Virus record (IMG/VR): IMGVR_UViG_3300020477_000060
Coordinates: 1-40,327 of that record
Reading direction: 5' to 3' (one strand)
Source of the DNA: a virus
DNA: 40,327 nucleotides
Position 1 is the first letter of the stretch. Each line of letters begins with the position of its first letter. Under the pieces are notes generated by a model. The model did not search any database. It worked only from the letters and a program-made list of their open reading frames with translations, and was not told the DNA's origin. Made by a program: the position numbers and the translations under genes. This document shows, one piece after another, positions 39,537 to 40,327 of this stretch.

Positions 39537-40030
39537 CTATAAAATATGTGGTGGTCAATTTGAAGTGTTCTACGTTTAGTTTTATTCCATTTTGGAGAAA
39601 CATAATTAGCATGATAAAACAATGCACCATCAGTAAGGTCAGGTAACCATTTATTAGACACAATCAACCATTGGGCTATTTCGGTTGATTTATTATATGC
39701 TAAAACATTTGTAGGTTCATCATCTTTACCATCACAATACCAAGAAAATTGACAACGATTTTTACTGGGAAATCCATTGCGATGAATTCCTTGATAAACA
39801 ACACTACAAATATTAGAAGGGAAAAATTCAGATTTTACTCTATTTAAAACAACTTGACCTACTGCTATTTGTCCAGCCGTACTCTCATTTCTTGATTCAT
39901 GGTATATATTAAGAGAAAGGCAACGTAGTTCATCAGCTTTAAAAAAATTGACTGCACTTTTTACTGTTAAGTAAGAAAAAACAAGTGCTGGCAGTATTAA
40001 AAGTGTTTTGAGTAAAGTTCCTATAAGCCA
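39533..40030 (-). CDS. SleB-like cell wall hydrolase (Hydrolase_2), no standard start codon
   Basis: About 165 residues with an N-terminal membrane segment (LLILPALVFSYLTVKSAV) then CLSLNIYHESRNESTAGQIA, VGQVVLNRVKSE, NICSVVYQG and RCQFSWYCDGK: the SleB/Hydrolase_2 signature with the glutamate in YHESRNE. The frame begins after the double stop TAATAA of the preceding gene and has no ATG, GTG or TTG before the domain. An ATG at 40031-40029 is one base out of frame. A one-base sequence difference or a non-standard start (for example CTG at 39994) must be assumed. The stop overlaps the next gene as ATGA. The left-end variant locus lacks this gene. Confidence 0.7.
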   Translation of the reverse strand, partial: WLIGTLLKTLLILPALVFSYLTVKSAVNFFKADELRCLSLNIYHESRNESTAGQIAVGQVVLNRVKSEFFPSNICSVVYQGIHRNGFPSKNRCQFSWYCDGKDDEPTNVLAYNKSTEIAQWLIVSNKWLPDLTDGALFYHANYVSPKWNKTKRRTLQIDHHIFYR

Positions 40031-40036
40031 TTTTTA

Positions 40037-40327
40037 TTAAGGTTTACTAGGCCAAGTGATGTTATTAGGATCGCTATTATCTTTAGGAACATCTCTTAGC
40101 TTCTGTCTATAAGTCTTCATCCCTGCACTCAACGTCTGATCTGATAATGCTAGGTAATCCGTTTCTGCTAAACGCCTATTGCGATCATTACGGACACTTT
40201 TCCAACTCTCTGCGGTTTGACATTCGGTTAATGCAGTATCGTCTTTTACAATAACCTTCTTACTAGCATCCCATTTAAGGTGGTAGTGTTGGCCTGTTTC
40301 TATCTCTGAGTGGATGTGACCACTCTC
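40037..40327 (-). CDS. Tail assembly chaperone-like protein, C-terminal part (cut by window edge)
   Basis: 96 residues plus stop, continuing past the right edge: GHIHSEIETGQHYHLKWDAS then RNDRNRRLAETDYLALSDQ and MKTYRQKLRDVPKDNSDPNN. It differs from the left-end copy at scattered positions (for example DDTALTECQTAESW against DDDALTACQTAEKW), while its last 77 bp are identical to 336-412. If the assembly is circular, this is the true C-terminus of the gene whose N-terminus lies at 413-661, and the frames join correctly. Confidence 0.8.
   Translation of the reverse strand, partial: ESGHIHSEIETGQHYHLKWDASKKVIVKDDTALTECQTAESWKSVRNDRNRRLAETDYLALSDQTLSAGMKTYRQKLRDVPKDNSDPNNITWPSKP
40251..40327. 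repeat. 77-bp exact repeat, terminal copy
   Basis: Identical to 336-412. Upstream of it the two loci remain similar but diverge at scattered bases for about 210 bp. Confidence 0.9.

Overview
The window is essentially the whole genome of a T7-like (Autographiviridae-type) podovirus with AT-rich DNA (about one third GC by eye). All convincing genes are on the minus strand. The gene content matches marine pelagiphages of the HTVC011P/HTVC019P type that infect SAR11: single-subunit RNA polymerase, T7-type replication genes, T7-type capsid, connector, tail and internal virion genes, plus a tyrosine integrase upstream of the RNA polymerase. Host and group are inferred from gene content, order and base composition, not from a database search.

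Layout in transcription order (right to left). From 40.3 to 36.2 kb: C-terminus of a tail-assembly-chaperone gene, SleB-like hydrolase, small membrane proteins and a holin candidate, M15 peptidase, small and large terminase. From 36.2 to 35.4 kb: about 820 bp of non-coding, palindrome-rich DNA where T7-like genomes usually have their ends. From 35.4 to 31.5 kb: an accessory and lysogeny region of small genes (DUF932 protein, several hypotheticals, GP88-like protein, integrase, ribbon-helix-helix candidate). Most sit in their own cassette of hairpin, repeated element TCTCTAATTCTC and start codon. From 31.4 to 21 kb: early and replication genes, including zinc proteins, a one-repeat Na/Pi cotransporter, RNA polymerase, SSB, endonuclease I, an amidase-fold protein without zinc ligands, primase-helicase, DNA polymerase and exonuclease. 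From 21 kb to 1: virion genes gp6.7/gp7.3-like, portal, scaffold, capsid, tail tubes A and B, gp13-16-like internal proteins, tail fibre and tail-assembly chaperone.

The last 77 bp are identical to bases 336-412, and the flanking chaperone genes are two diverged versions of one locus. The simplest reading is a circular assembly of 39,915 bp (413-40327) with a 412-bp strain-variant branch attached on the left.

Points of most interest: (1) the repeated 12-bp element in front of seven accessory genes; (2) six copies of AGTTTTCGGG around the integrase together with host-type promoters, a possible lysogeny switch; (3) a gp3.5-like amidase that has lost every zinc ligand but may still act on RNA polymerase; (4) a phage-borne half-size phosphate transporter; (5) a DNA polymerase without the thioredoxin-binding insertion; (6) the palindromic region downstream of the terminase.
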